Shown one piece after another: positions 1-10,613 of a DNA stretch of 64,000 nucleotides (its first letter is position 1; every line of letters begins with the position of its first letter). A model generated the notes under the pieces. That model ran no database searches. It worked only from the letters and a program-made list of their open reading frames with translations, and was not told the DNA's origin. Source of the stretch: Brachynemurus nebulosus (Eukaryota > Arthropoda > Insecta > Neuroptera > Myrmeleontidae); assembly GCA_035578155.1 (NCBI GenBank), contig JAPWDM010000008.1:22034598-22098597 (forward strand). The letters run 5' to 3'. Position numbers and translations under genes: made by a program.

Positions 1-741
1 ATTTTTGAAAAAATTTCAATCGTTAGTATTTGCTGTTATTGTTACCCTGTTATTTCTTTAACAGATGGTGTAATACTATGAGTATTTTGATAAAATAAAC
101 ATTTAAACCAAGTCATTTTGGATACAACGCGTCCTAACCGATTTGTGTTAGCTAGTAGAAGAATCGTTTGCGTATTCGTGTATTATCCACGACATTCGTG
201 TAATACGCGTATTACCCGGTTGATACGCGTATTTTCTATTTCATGCGTATTAGATACTATCTAAGTAACTATTTTTTCTATGAATTAATTGGATATGAAA
301 TTTTTATTAACAGAAAATCACTGGAAGCCGTTTAGGTGATATTAAGGTTACTTATGCACACATGTGCGTTTTATATTTATGCATTCCTATTTATTAAAAT
401 ATTACGGCAGTTTGGGTAACGGCATTTTTAGAATTTTCAGAGGCACTGCTGGCAATATTAGGAAATGGAGTGGATAAATCTATTAAATAAATCAAAACTT
501 AAGATATTGTAGAAAAAATATAAAAACATACTTAATCTTTTATCGGCCACGCATAGATCTAGAAGGAATAACTAAATGAAATTTTAAACAACACATGAAT
601 AGCGCCCAAATATTCAATAGCCGTTCGTAAAAAGTGAGGAAAATCGGTGGAAATCAGTTTTTCCGAATGTTACCATTTGGTTAGGTTAGGTTAGTTTAGG
701 TTAGGTATTAACTACTGGAATGTTAATATTCACTTGGATTA
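1..741. other. AT-rich intergenic DNA with short TTAGG-like tract
   Basis: I see no coding region here. At about 679-706 there is a short run of GGTTA units with one variant, matching the insect telomere motif TTAGG; it is far too short to be a telomere and is best read as an interstitial trace. Around 165-240 several short words on the theme CGTGTATTA / ACGCGTATTA recur. Nothing else stands out. Confidence 0.5.
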
Positions 742-2258
742 GGGTAAAAGCCCCGTTTGTGGAACGCGATCCAGTAGAAAAACAGTTTTGACATTTATAT
801 CTTAATGAAGTTATTTCTGAAAGAAACGTCTGATAACAAAAATTATTATTAATAGAATGATTGTTTTTCAATTTAAATTCACCTCACATTTAATGTTTCT
901 TTACTTAATTAAAAAAATACATATATATATTAAACAGTTTTTACTGAATGTGTCTCTTTTGCGTTTGATAAATGCTTATTTATAGAAACACATGCCTTAT
1001 AAATTTCAACATTTTCCAGTTAATTTTCGAAGTTAGCGCAATAAAACTATACAAATAATTTTTATTAGTCCAGTTAAGAGATTATAAGAGCTAAATCACC
1101 TTTTTATTCGGTTTAAATGTAATTTATATATATGTGTATTTCTTTCAGTACACATATAACCTCTGTATTTAACTAAAATCATGTACGTAAAATAACTAAA
1201 AATTTATATTATAAATAGTTTTAATTTCTTTTTGAGTCTAAAATATTTACTTACTGCTTTAAAATCGTAAAATTTTTAATATTTTTTTTATTTCGTAGCG
1301 TATCGTCAATTGATAAATAAAAAAATATTGATTTAAAGTTGCAAAATTTTATTAATAATGAAAAATTGTCGCCATTTTGATAAGTTAGTTTAGAATTGAT
1401 TAGAACTTTACCAAAATACATAGATGGCGAAACAAAATATAGAATTTTGGTATATTCTGTGATTAGCTAAGTAAAGCTAGCGCCTCGAAATTTTTTTTCT
1501 TTTTTGAGGTTTTTAATTTTTTTCTCTCTAATTATATAATTAAATCAAAAAAGAATTTGGCGCTTCGATGGGGCAAATTTAAGAGTATTAGGAAAAAATA
1601 TTTTGATGATTAAAAAACTTTTTTTATTGTTTTAATGCTAAATTATATGTCAAAATGTTTAAATAATATATATAATAATAACTTATTATTGCTAAAAGAT
1701 ACAGCTGAGGCAATTTTATATTTGGAAAGGGCATTTAAAGGGGAATTTTTTAAACTATCACACGTTAATTTAGAAATTGATTTAAAAAAGAAAAAAAAAT
1801 TGTCGCGGCGCCAACGTCGCGTAGCCTCTGTGATTTTGGTCGTTTATTTTATCGAATATTTAAACCATTCTATATTTTTTTAATTTGACATTCTATTTAC
1901 TACTAGATGTCACTCTACTAGATGTCACTCTATGTCTGCAAAGATGGCAGAAAATGTAATATGATGTATCTCATGTTCGTACATACGTGTTCTTTTTTAG
2001 GTGTCAATGTGCTGATTTTTTAAAGGGTGTTAATACATTCTGTCCGTTTTTTTATAGATGTCAACAAATTATAAAACAAAACATTAATAAATCAAAATTT
2101 TTGGGTTATATTTTCTTAAAAACATATTCATTGGATTAAAAAAACTTGGTTTCATGTATATTAAAAAAAAAAATGGGTGTTTAATTCATTTATTAATTTT
2201 TATAAGCAAGTTTGATGAAATACCTAAAAATAGTGTTCCACAATCGGGGCTTTCACCC
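742..2258. mobile_element. TA-flanked MITE, family K copy 1
   Basis: The ends are inverted: GGGTAAAAGCCCCG at the left and its complement, with one change, at the right, each flanked by TA. About 1.5 kb, with no transposase reading frame; the 82-codon frame at 1635-1883 is lysine- and leucine-rich and resembles nothing I know. A diverged copy lies at 39840-41329 and shares interior blocks. TA duplication suggests a Tc1/mariner-type source; that assignment is inference. Confidence 0.75.
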
Positions 2259-2370
2259 TAAAAGAAAATTTATTAATTACTAATAATACTAATTGGTAAT
2301 TAATTATGAAAAAATGCAAATTATATCAAAAAGTTTCCATTCGACATTTGAAAACATTATAGACGAGATA

Positions 2371-2773
2371 GGGTAAACGGTATAGTTATTGGACGTTGAC
2401 AGTTATTGGACAAGACACTCTCTTTTGAAGATTATAAGGCTTATAGACTAGTAAAGCAAACTTCCTGATTTTTTAGTTAAACAGAACCTTCTAGTACCTA
2501 CAGAACTTGTGGATTGTGGAAATACGCCAGAAATTAATACATAAATGAAATTTTTGTTCAATAACTGTATTTTTCTACACGCACAACTTTAATATTTTTT
2601 TTTTTCAGAGACTTACCAATATGTAATATGAAAGTTTTATATGGTACATTAAAATAGACAGGTCTTACTTTATTTATGAATTTTTTCGTTAAAAATAAAG
2701 CTACAACACGTACTTTTTCTGTACTTTGTTTTGAAAATTTTTCTTAACTGTCCAATAACTATACCACTTACCC
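2371..2773. mobile_element. Short TA-flanked MITE
   Basis: About 403 bp with inverted ends: GGGTAAACGGTATAGTTATT at the left, and the right end closing as CCACTTACCC, both next to TA. The word TAGTTATTGGAC recurs near both ends (TGTCCAATAACTA on the right). No coding capacity. Tc1/mariner-like by target duplication only. Confidence 0.75.
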
Positions 2774-2805
2774 TATCAGATATTATTAAAACATAGTATA
2801 AATTA

Positions 2806-2875
2806 TATATTTTGTTTATTGTGTTTAGCATATGAATCTGTTCTGCAAAACAGAGAAGGAAATATAGTGTTCATA

Positions 2876-2958
<83 letters not shown>

Positions 2959-3066
2959 ATATATAGCTTTTTATTTTGTTTGGAATATGAAGACCTGGAA
3001 TGAACACCATATTTCCTTCTCTGTTTTGCAGAACAGATTCATATGCTAAACACATTAAACAAAATA
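2806..3066. repeat. Palindrome with a (TA)n core
   Basis: Two nearly perfect inverted arms of about 65 bases (2806-2872 and 3000-3066) surround an uninterrupted TA dinucleotide run at 2879-2955 plus a short spacer. Both arms contain GAATCTGTTCTGCAAAACAG or its complement. The 76-codon frame read through it is a repeat artefact. Confidence 0.9.
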
Positions 3067-3939
3067 TACTTATGTCTTTGGATTTGTAATAAAAACAATA
3101 ATATTAGTGAAGAATTTAGCATTTTTGTTGACTTTTTCATATCTCAGAACTTTTTAAAACGCCCTCATAAACGTTTTCGAAGATAAAAGTAACTAGTGGT
3201 AGAACAGAAATATTTAAAAAGAGAGATAAAGTCGATAAAGCTGTAAAAGAATTATAGAAACGTTAACACTTTTAGTCCTACGTTTTCGGCATCAGAAAAT
3301 AAAAAAACCCCGTGAACAGCGGAGCCCCATCACGGAAGTCGAATTTTTCCTTTCATCTTCGGTATTGAGTGTCTACAAGCGAAATATAATTGAAAGTCCA
3401 CAAGCGATTTGTAATTTTGGTGGTTTCAAAACTGATGATGAGTGTCCGGTTGATCGGGGCTTTAAAAAAAGGATTTAAGTTTTTAAGGGCTGAATCTCAG
3501 TAAATTTCAATTTTGTGCCGATAGCAGTTAACAGGGAAAAAGCCAACACAATTCGTACGAGGGCATTTCTATCCATGGTTATCCGCCAATTGCCTTTGTG
3601 TTTTATTTTTAAATATTAAAAAAGGAACTTAAATAGTAAACTGGAAGGCTTTTATGAAGATATTTTTTCTTTCCAAAAAAATCCAAAATTTCTATTTTAT
3701 AAATAATAAAAATCCAAAATTCCTAATTTATAAATAAACAGTGACTTTAATAACATTTTCAAATTACTTAATATGTATGTATTTCATTTGTTAAAAAATT
3801 GTATTCACTTTTTTTTAAATTTTTTAAAATTACTATTCGCCTACTTGTATTTAGAATAAAAGTAATGCATTTAAAACACATTTACCAATAGCATTCAATC
3901 CTGATGTAAAAATGGAAGAAGTGGGGGGAAAAGTAATGT
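3067..3939. other. Intergenic, no recognised feature
   Basis: No reading frame, RNA gene or clear terminal repeat seen. The part at 3290-3500 is somewhat less AT-rich than its surroundings and may be old transposon remains. Confidence 0.4.
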
Positions 3940-4500
3940 GGACTCCCTAAAAGGTACTAGCTGGATACTAACTGAATACACGTACAAAATTTCAGCCCTC
4001 TAGGTTTCCTTAGAGAGTCTCTAGACGTGTTAGAAAACAAGCAAAAAAATTAAGGAAATATTGGCGTAAAAATCGTGGGGGTAAGGGTTAAAAGTTGAAA
4101 CCCCCAAAAAACAGTGTCTGGCTATTAGCTTAATCTGTACACAAAATTTCAGCCCTCTAGGTTTATTTGGTGAGATTTTGACCCAAACGAAACTGTTAAA
4201 AAACAAGAAAAATCATGTTCTTTTGGGTATAAAAATGGTGGCGGTAGGGTTTGAAAGTCGAGACTCCCAAAAGGCACCCCCTTGGTACTAACTCAATCCG
4301 AATACAAAATTTCAGCCCTATAGGTTTATTTGGATGACCTGTGCGAGTGGCACAAACTTCGAAAACGTCGAAAATGCATGAAATTGTAGCTTAAAAATGA
4401 GGGGGGTGGGGGTAAAATATTAAAACCTCCAAAAAGCACAACCTAGGTACGAACTTTATCAACACACCAAATTTCAACCCTCTACGTTAATTCTGGGGGG
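3940..4500. repeat. Imperfect tandem repeat, about 160 bp period, four units
   Basis: The phrase ACAAAATTTCAGCCCTCTAG or a close variant starts near 3984, 4141, 4304 and 4466, giving steps of 157, 163 and about 162. Each unit also holds a G-rich stretch (GGGGGTAAGGGTTAAAAG type) and a CCCCCAAAA block. Units differ by many substitutions, so the array is old. It continues into degenerate material up to about 4700. Confidence 0.75.
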
Positions 4501-4804
4501 CTGGGGGCCTGTTAGATCCAGCGAAAATCGTTTTTCCCCCCTCTACTCCCACCAAATCATCCTAGGAAGCTGAATTTTGGATATGTTGTAGATAATTGAT
4601 CGAAACATTATTTCCAACCGGTTTGGAAAAGTTTTATTGCTTTTTCGCCCCCCACCACCCCCTTAAAAGTTGGGTCGGATCAAAAATTTTCCCAAAATTT
4701 GACCCCACTTTGATAGTATGAGGTGCCTCGAAAATGAGCCCCATTTACCAAATTTCATCTCTTAACTTCTATAGGGGGGCCATACACAAATTAAAAGGTG
4801 GCGG

Positions 4805-4806
<2 letters not shown>

Positions 4807-4894
<88 letters not shown>
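4807..4894. repeat. (TA)n microsatellite
   Basis: About 88 bases of pure alternating AT. Unlike the tract at 2879 it is not centred in an inverted repeat. Long Ile-Tyr frames across it on both strands are artefacts. Confidence 0.97.
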
Positions 4895-4896
<2 letters not shown>

Positions 4897-5412
4897 TATA
4901 TACCAGACATTTTTTTTCGACATATTCGTGTTCTACGGGTCCGAAAACGGATAGCGCCCCTACTCTCGCCTCTCACGTTTTTTTCATATCCATTTGGTAT
5001 ATTATTTTGATAATTAATATTGAATCATTTTTTATTTCTTAATAATATTTTAAAAGTAAAAAAGTATTAAAATTAAAACATTCAGAATTTTACATACTTT
5101 AAAATTATTTATAATTTTATAACGTCATATTACTAATGTAAAGCACCAGTGCAGCAAGCTCAATGAACGTCCATTTTCGAAATAATTTTAAGTCCCGCCA
5201 ATTCCGCTACTGAAAAAGAAAACGTAGTGCGCGCTTAGCCTTTGATTAAAAATTTTTTTGTTGTCGAAAAGTGAAAAGCGTTTTTTTTTTTTGCTTGTCG
5301 ATGAAGAACTGGTGGTTTTTTAACGGTTTAAAAATCGAATCTAGTGGTCTCTGTAAAAAAAGTTGGCAACACTGTCTAATGCAAGTTCATTTTTTGAATG
5401 CGAGCCCTCTGT

Positions 5413-5752
5413 ATCAAGGGGACAAACTAGGTGGTCTATGTCTCTGTTCCACTTGTAATGAGTTTGTGACGTAAAATCTCTCCCACCATGTTTGTAGGTA
5501 CACACCGCTTGCAATTGTGTTAGTTTATTGTTTGCCTTTGTGTGCGTACTGACACATACCACCACAACACACGTATTATGGGACAGACCAAGCTGTCCAA
5601 TTTAAGTAACAATGGTGTTCATTGTTAACACAATGCAGTGTGTGTTTGGCGACGGACACTGACTGACTACCTGCCTTAATCTGTGACTGGTATACAAATA
5701 ACTCCAAGGGAATTACACTTTTTTTATATTAGTTGGCTTCTAGTGTTCTATG
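5413..5752. repeat. Dispersed repeat P, copy 1
   Basis: This stretch, read on the other strand, matches most of the element at 12810-13297. Shared words include AAGGGGACAAACTAG near the left end and TTAGTTGGCTTCTAGTGTTC near the right end. The outermost inverted ends of the other copy are not found here, so this copy is truncated. Confidence 0.75.
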
Positions 5753-6536
5753 CTCTGTATACTACATATATGGAGCCCTCTGGCTGGTAACGGTATAAGC
5801 GGTATAAGCGGTATAAGCTTCGATTGGCCGCTATTACATTGTCATAGATATATGTCAAAGATCTTTGATCAAATCTATGATCAAATATTAAGAAGTATCT
5901 TTAACCAATTCAGTGCCATTGGCATGTTAACATGCCAAAGGAAACAAAGAGGGAAATATATCTTACAAAAAAAGACAAGACTATATTCATTCATTAATCA
6001 TTTTGACATTTTTATTTGAGCTGCACTTGAATGGTTTAGATTGAAAAATATTGTTCCTCAGTTTTATAATAAAAACAAATTACAAGTACACTAAAAATCC
6101 ACGCTAGGGTTATTTTCCTATTAGAAATTTTTCCCCAATAAATGTTAAATTAAAGGTAAATTGATAACTCTCTAGTTGCCCAACTTGCTTTAAAATGAAA
6201 AAATAATAAAAAAAATAAGACTGTGAATAAATTAACATTTAGGTATTTACAGAAAAATATAAAAGTTGCTTCTAATAATTTTTCTTGAATGTGTTAACAT
6301 AATTGAATTTATAGTGTACTATGATATGATATGACTGAGGAAGCTTGTTTATTATTGTTAGCAAAAAATTTTCACACGGTTCGACCATCTCATCAACCAC
6401 AGAAACATCAACACTCACAATCAGCTATAATAAAAATATACACATACACACATACAAGGGATCGCATTAGAATGCTGTTGACAAAATTCTGTGCTGTTGA
6501 CTAATTGTAATATATGATTTTGATTAGGGTTGACCG
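5753..6536. other. Intergenic with a short 10-mer tandem
   Basis: Near 5790-5820 the word GGTATAAGC occurs three to four times in a row. The next segment, about 5820-5880, is an inverted match to 7745-7825 just upstream of the first zinc-finger gene, so both probably derive from one repeat. No gene seen. Confidence 0.5.
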
Positions 6537-7004
6537 GGGTAATTGTGAATGGATTTTTATAAATTGAGATAAAAGCGTTGTTTTAAGTATTTTTTATTTT
6601 ATATATCACATTTTGGTTGATTTATTTTTAATTCTATATTATTCAGGATGCACCACACAAATTTTGAGCAAATTCGTATGAAAAACAAAAATTTTATAAG
6701 CCATTTACATTTCCCCGGCACGGTTTTGCGAATCTTATGAATTTTGGGATAAAAGTGAATGCCATCAGAAAAATTATTTAGAATGCATTACAAGAGAAGT
6801 TGAGGTACATAAGAATAAAGCCCAATTCAAATTCTTCACATTTACCCCACTTTGAAAATTTTTTATCATACTTTAGCGTTCACAATTGCCCTTTGTTTGC
6901 AAGTTACCCATAGCTCAAATTTGTACAAAAAATCAAGGTTAAATAAAAGTAACAAAAATTGTAGAAATAAATTTATTGCAAGCTTCTGCTACCCCGGTCA
7001 ACCC
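6537..7004. mobile_element. TA-flanked MITE
   Basis: 468 bp. Inverted ends GGGTTGACCGGGGTA and TACCCCGGTCAACCC are perfect over 15 bases, each bordered by TA. No coding capacity. Its well-kept ends suggest a fairly young insertion. Confidence 0.85.
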
Positions 7005-7875
7005 TATACTGATTAGGAATTTATGATTGTATAAATGTATACTTAATACATATAAACAATATAAATAGGATAGTACGAATAAAAAAACAAAACCTTACCT
7101 GCTTTAATAAAGTCAGTATTATATGATAACAATTTATTAATTATTTAAATTTATAAATGAATTACTTTATGGTAGGTATATACACAGTAACAAAAACTGA
7201 AATTTAAAAATTTGTGATGGTATCATCAAATTGTAATATACATGATAACTGATAAGTGATAACTAAAATCTGATTAACATGTTGAGGATCAAACTTATGA
7301 TAACGAAATGTACAGTTCGTACATTATTTTAACAACTAGTTAATACATTTTATATGGAATTATTGACGCGGTACAGCGTTGTGTGGCAATTGGTCAAGTT
7401 TCACTTTACGCTTTACAGCATGCACGACAACTAACGTGTTAATAATTATTCTACTTAATTTTTCAAGAAAATTAAAATTTTAAACTGCTAGTTTAATACT
7501 GATTTTATAATAAATATGTATTTAAAAAAAAATTTTAGTGTTTATTTTTGTTATATCAATATGAGAGAAGGGAATCCGAATAAGAAAATTTCAAAACTAA
7601 AAATATTAAAGGAAATCTGTATGTAAACAATTGCCTCTCCTTTTTTAACATTCATACGCTTGTCTTTTAGTTCATCCGATAGTCCGGCACGCATAGAGTT
7701 AACTATGGTTACAGAAATTTATATTATAAAAGTTGACTTATTACACAAAAATATTTCTTTGATTATGTAAATAAAACTTTGACATATATCTATGACAGTG
7801 TAATAGCGGCCATTGGATTGTAGTTTCTGAGTCATTTTGATAACTTGATAAGTATTTAAGTACAAAAATATTAAA
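7005..7875. other. Upstream region of zinc-finger gene, with repeat J copy 1
   Basis: Segment 7274-7441 is a short repeat whose ends read TTAACATGTTG and AACGTGTTAA. The same repeat is present at about 31100-33345, where it is split by a large insertion; this copy therefore shows the empty site (TATGGAATTATTGACGCGG). The stretch 7745-7825 shares an inverted match with 5820-5880. No promoter motif can be called with confidence. Confidence 0.55.
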
Positions 7876-9348
7876 ATGGAATTTGAAGAAAGTTTGTTAA
7901 AAACAAAGGATAAAAATTTAACAAACATAAAAGTTGAAACAAGTGATTTTGAAACTCCAATACGAAATGTAAGAAATGAAAATATGAATGATAAAGAGGT
8001 TATAGAATTTATATCAGTTCCTGTTAAAATGGAATCCGAAGAAACTTTGTTAAAAACAAAGGATGATATTTTAGCAAAAATAAAAGTAGAAACATGTAAC
8101 TCTGTGGAGGAAACCTCAGTCACTTCAGTAAGAATAGTAAAAAATAACGAAGTTAACAAACCTATAACCGTTTCTGGGATACTTACCGTTAAAAAGGAAC
8201 ATGAACACGATTTATTCGAAACAAATTATGAAGTTCCAACCAAAATAAAAATTGAAACGTATGATTCTGTAGATGACACGGATGACACTATCATCACTTC
8301 AGTAAAAAAGGTAGAAAATAAAAAAATCGAAGATATAGAGGTTCTGTCAGTTCCTGGGACATTTCCTGATAAAATGGGACATGAAGAGAGTTTGTTGGAA
8401 ATACGTGACGACCTTTCAACCAAAATAGAGGTGGAAACATGTGATTCTGAAGATAAAACTGAAATAAAATTAGAAAATCGAGTTGACTTGAATAATTTAC
8501 AAACTGAAATCAAAATCGAAGATAACACAGACATGAAATATGAAACGGTACAAAGCGATAAAAAACAATACAAGTGTAATATATGTTTTAAAACGCTTTT
8601 TACATTACACAGTTTGAAAATACACCAAAAAAGAATACATAGAAGAGAAAAACTATTCAAATGTGATGTGTGTTCTAGAATATTGTGTGATTCGCGCACT
8701 TTAAAAAGTCATAAAAGACTACATACCGGAGAAAAACCATTCGTATGTAATGTATGTTCAAAAAAATTTACTAATTCATGTAACTTGCGAGTGCATAAAA
8801 GACACCATACCGGTGAAAAACCATTCAAATGTAACATGTGTAGTAAAACATTCGCTGAATGGGGTGCTTCAAAACGACATCAACGAATGCACACCGGGGA
8901 AAAACCATTCACATGTAATATATGTAGTAAAAAATTTTCTCATTTGACCACTTTTAAACGACATAGACAGATACATACAGGAGAAAAACCATTTAAGTGT
9001 AATATATGTTTTAAAGCATTTTCTCGATCAAGCAATTTGAAATTACATGAAAGAATACATACACGAGAAAAACTATTCAAGTGTAATTCATGCTTTAAAA
9101 CGTTTTATACGTTGGGCAGCTTGAAGTATCATGAAAGGAAACATACAAGAAAATCGTTTAAATGTAATGTATGTTTTAAAGTATTTTCGAAATCAAGTAA
9201 TTTGAAAGTACATGAAAAGATACATACTGGTGAAAAACCGTTCAAATGTAATGTATGTGGTAAAACATTTTCTACGCTATCGTATTTGAAAAGACATGAA
9301 ACAGTACACATTTGTGACAATCCGTTCCAATTTGATGATATGTCTTAA
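7876..9348 (+). CDS. C2H2 zinc-finger protein, nine fingers, with SUMO-site-like N-terminal repeats
   Basis: A 490-residue single-exon frame. Residues 1-230 are acidic and built of four imperfect units of about 51-59 residues, each with an EESLL-type start followed by a psi-K-x-E tetrapeptide: IKVE at 18-21 and 69-72, IKIE at 124-127, IEVE at 184-187, with further VKME (50-53), VKKE (105-108), IKLE (197-200) and IKIE (212-215). Residues 232 to about 475 hold nine C2H2 fingers; most linkers are TGEKPF, two or three are altered (HRREKLF, HTREKLF, HTRKSF). A nuclear DNA-binding regulator is the family expectation; target and role are unknown. The first ATG fits the start of the repeat units. The gene at 52553-53713 is a relative in the same style, on the opposite strand. 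The fingers look intact, with no broken Cys/His pair seen. Confidence 0.9.
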   Translation: MEFEESLLKTKDKNLTNIKVETSDFETPIRNVRNENMNDKEVIEFISVPVKMESEETLLKTKDDILAKIKVETCNSVEETSVTSVRIVKNNEVNKPITVSGILTVKKEHEHDLFETNYEVPTKIKIETYDSVDDTDDTIITSVKKVENKKIEDIEVLSVPGTFPDKMGHEESLLEIRDDLSTKIEVETCDSEDKTEIKLENRVDLNNLQTEIKIEDNTDMKYETVQSDKKQYKCNICFKTLFTLHSLKIHQKRIHRREKLFKCDVCSRILCDSRTLKSHKRLHTGEKPFVCNVCSKKFTNSCNLRVHKRHHTGEKPFKCNMCSKTFAEWGASKRHQRMHTGEKPFTCNICSKKFSHLTTFKRHRQIHTGEKPFKCNICFKAFSRSSNLKLHERIHTREKLFKCNSCFKTFYTLGSLKYHERKHTRKSFKCNVCFKVFSKSSNLKVHEKIHTGEKPFKCNVCGKTFSTLSYLKRHETVHICDNPFQFDDMS

Positions 9349-9392
9349 AATCATAACATAATTAAATACAGTGGCCATCCAATGGTACGTAC

Positions 9393-10570
9393 TCCGATTT
9401 TACGTAGTGACGTCAGCGATTAAGTGGGGTTCTCCTCTCACAGATATGTCGTTGTTTGTCTGGGTTGGTGAAAATTTATGTACCAAGCCAGAGTCAGGGC
9501 CGTAGGTAATATTGTCTGAGGGTCTCGTAGCCTTTAAAAATTTTAAAATTTCACTGCAGATATATATGCACATATTCTGTATACAAAATGCAAATGCAAA
9601 ATGAGTAACGTAAAATTCTAGAATATTCTAATCGTCAACTAGCAGAGATATCAAAAAACAGACTTCACCGTTGAATTGGTCATTAAAAATGAGATTAAAC
9701 AGCGCAGTTTGACAAAAATTCTAGAATGTTCTATTTGTCAACTAGCAAAGATATTGAAAAATCAATTGTACCATTTAATTGTCCATTGAAAAAGAGGTCA
9801 AATCACATATTTTGACAAATGTTCTGGAATATTCTATTCGTCAACTAGCAAAGATATTCAAAAACAGACGTCGCCATTGTATTGGCTACCAAAAAAGAGA
9901 CCAAATAACACATTTTGAGAAATGTTCCAGAATATTCTATTTGTTAACTAACAAAGATATTGAAAAAGCTACTGCACCATTTAGTTGTCCAGCCGAAATT
10001 AAGCTGATGTAAACCAAATGTCCGATTTTGACAAACAATTTTTGTTATTTGACAAATAGAATATTCTAGAACATTTATCAAAATGTGTTATTTCGTCTTT
10101 TATTCGATGACCAATTAAATGGTGCAATCGATTTTTCGATATCTTTGTTAGTTGACGAATAGAACATTCTAGAATTTTTGTCAAAATGCGCTGCTTAATG
10201 TAATTTTTAGTGCCCAATTCAATAGTAAAGTTTATTTTTTGGTATCTTTGCTAGTTCAAGAGTAGAATATTCTAGAATTTTTGTCAGCTTCCACTATCTG
10301 GCGTCTTTTCCGCTGATGAATGCGATAGTGAAGTTGATTTTTCGATAGTTTTCTAAAAGTCTCATTCATATTCATTTGTATAACATTCGATTTCCTTGGT
10401 CTACACAACCGAATTTTAGGTGTAAATTGTCTCTTAAGATTATATTGTTTTAAATAAGTTCAGATAAATAATGTTTACCAACCCCCGAAACAAAAGTTTA
10501 CCGACGCCCCTGATCTTCCGATTTTACGTACTTCCCCTTAAATTTGCACCGACCACTACGTAAAATTGGA
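9393..10570. mobile_element. Fold-back element with a 103-bp tandem array of heat-shock elements
   Basis: A 17-base inverted end (TCCGATTTTACGTAGTG at 9393 and its complement with one change at 10554) bounds a region whose middle holds four direct 103-bp units and then at least three in inverted orientation. Each unit carries a perfect trimer of alternating GAA/TTC with two-base gaps, starting at 9616, 9719, 9822, 9925, 10059, 10162 and 10265. Each step within an arm is exactly 103. The units also share CAACTAGCAAAGATAT. No protein is encoded. The outer limits are less certain than the array. Confidence 0.8.
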
Positions 10571-10613
10571 TTTGTGGTGTATATTAGTATTTTTAGTATA
10601 TAAATTTGCAATA

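Noticed and set aside
1635..1883. 82-codon frame as a small gene
   Set aside because: Lies inside MITE family K, has no recognisable domain, and composition follows the AT-rich DNA.
2819..3049. 76-codon frame with a long Ile-Tyr run
   Set aside because: Product of reading a TA dinucleotide repeat; the same holds for frames at 4734-5042, 49707-50133, 50697-51047 and 58793-58990.
5413..5752. Direct-repeat-like spacing suggestive of a CRISPR array
   Set aside because: No regular repeat-spacer pattern; this is a eukaryotic dispersed repeat and there is no CRISPR array in the window.
9779..10217. Short frames on both strands in the 103-bp array
   Set aside because: They share repeated peptide pieces only because the DNA is a tandem and inverted repeat.
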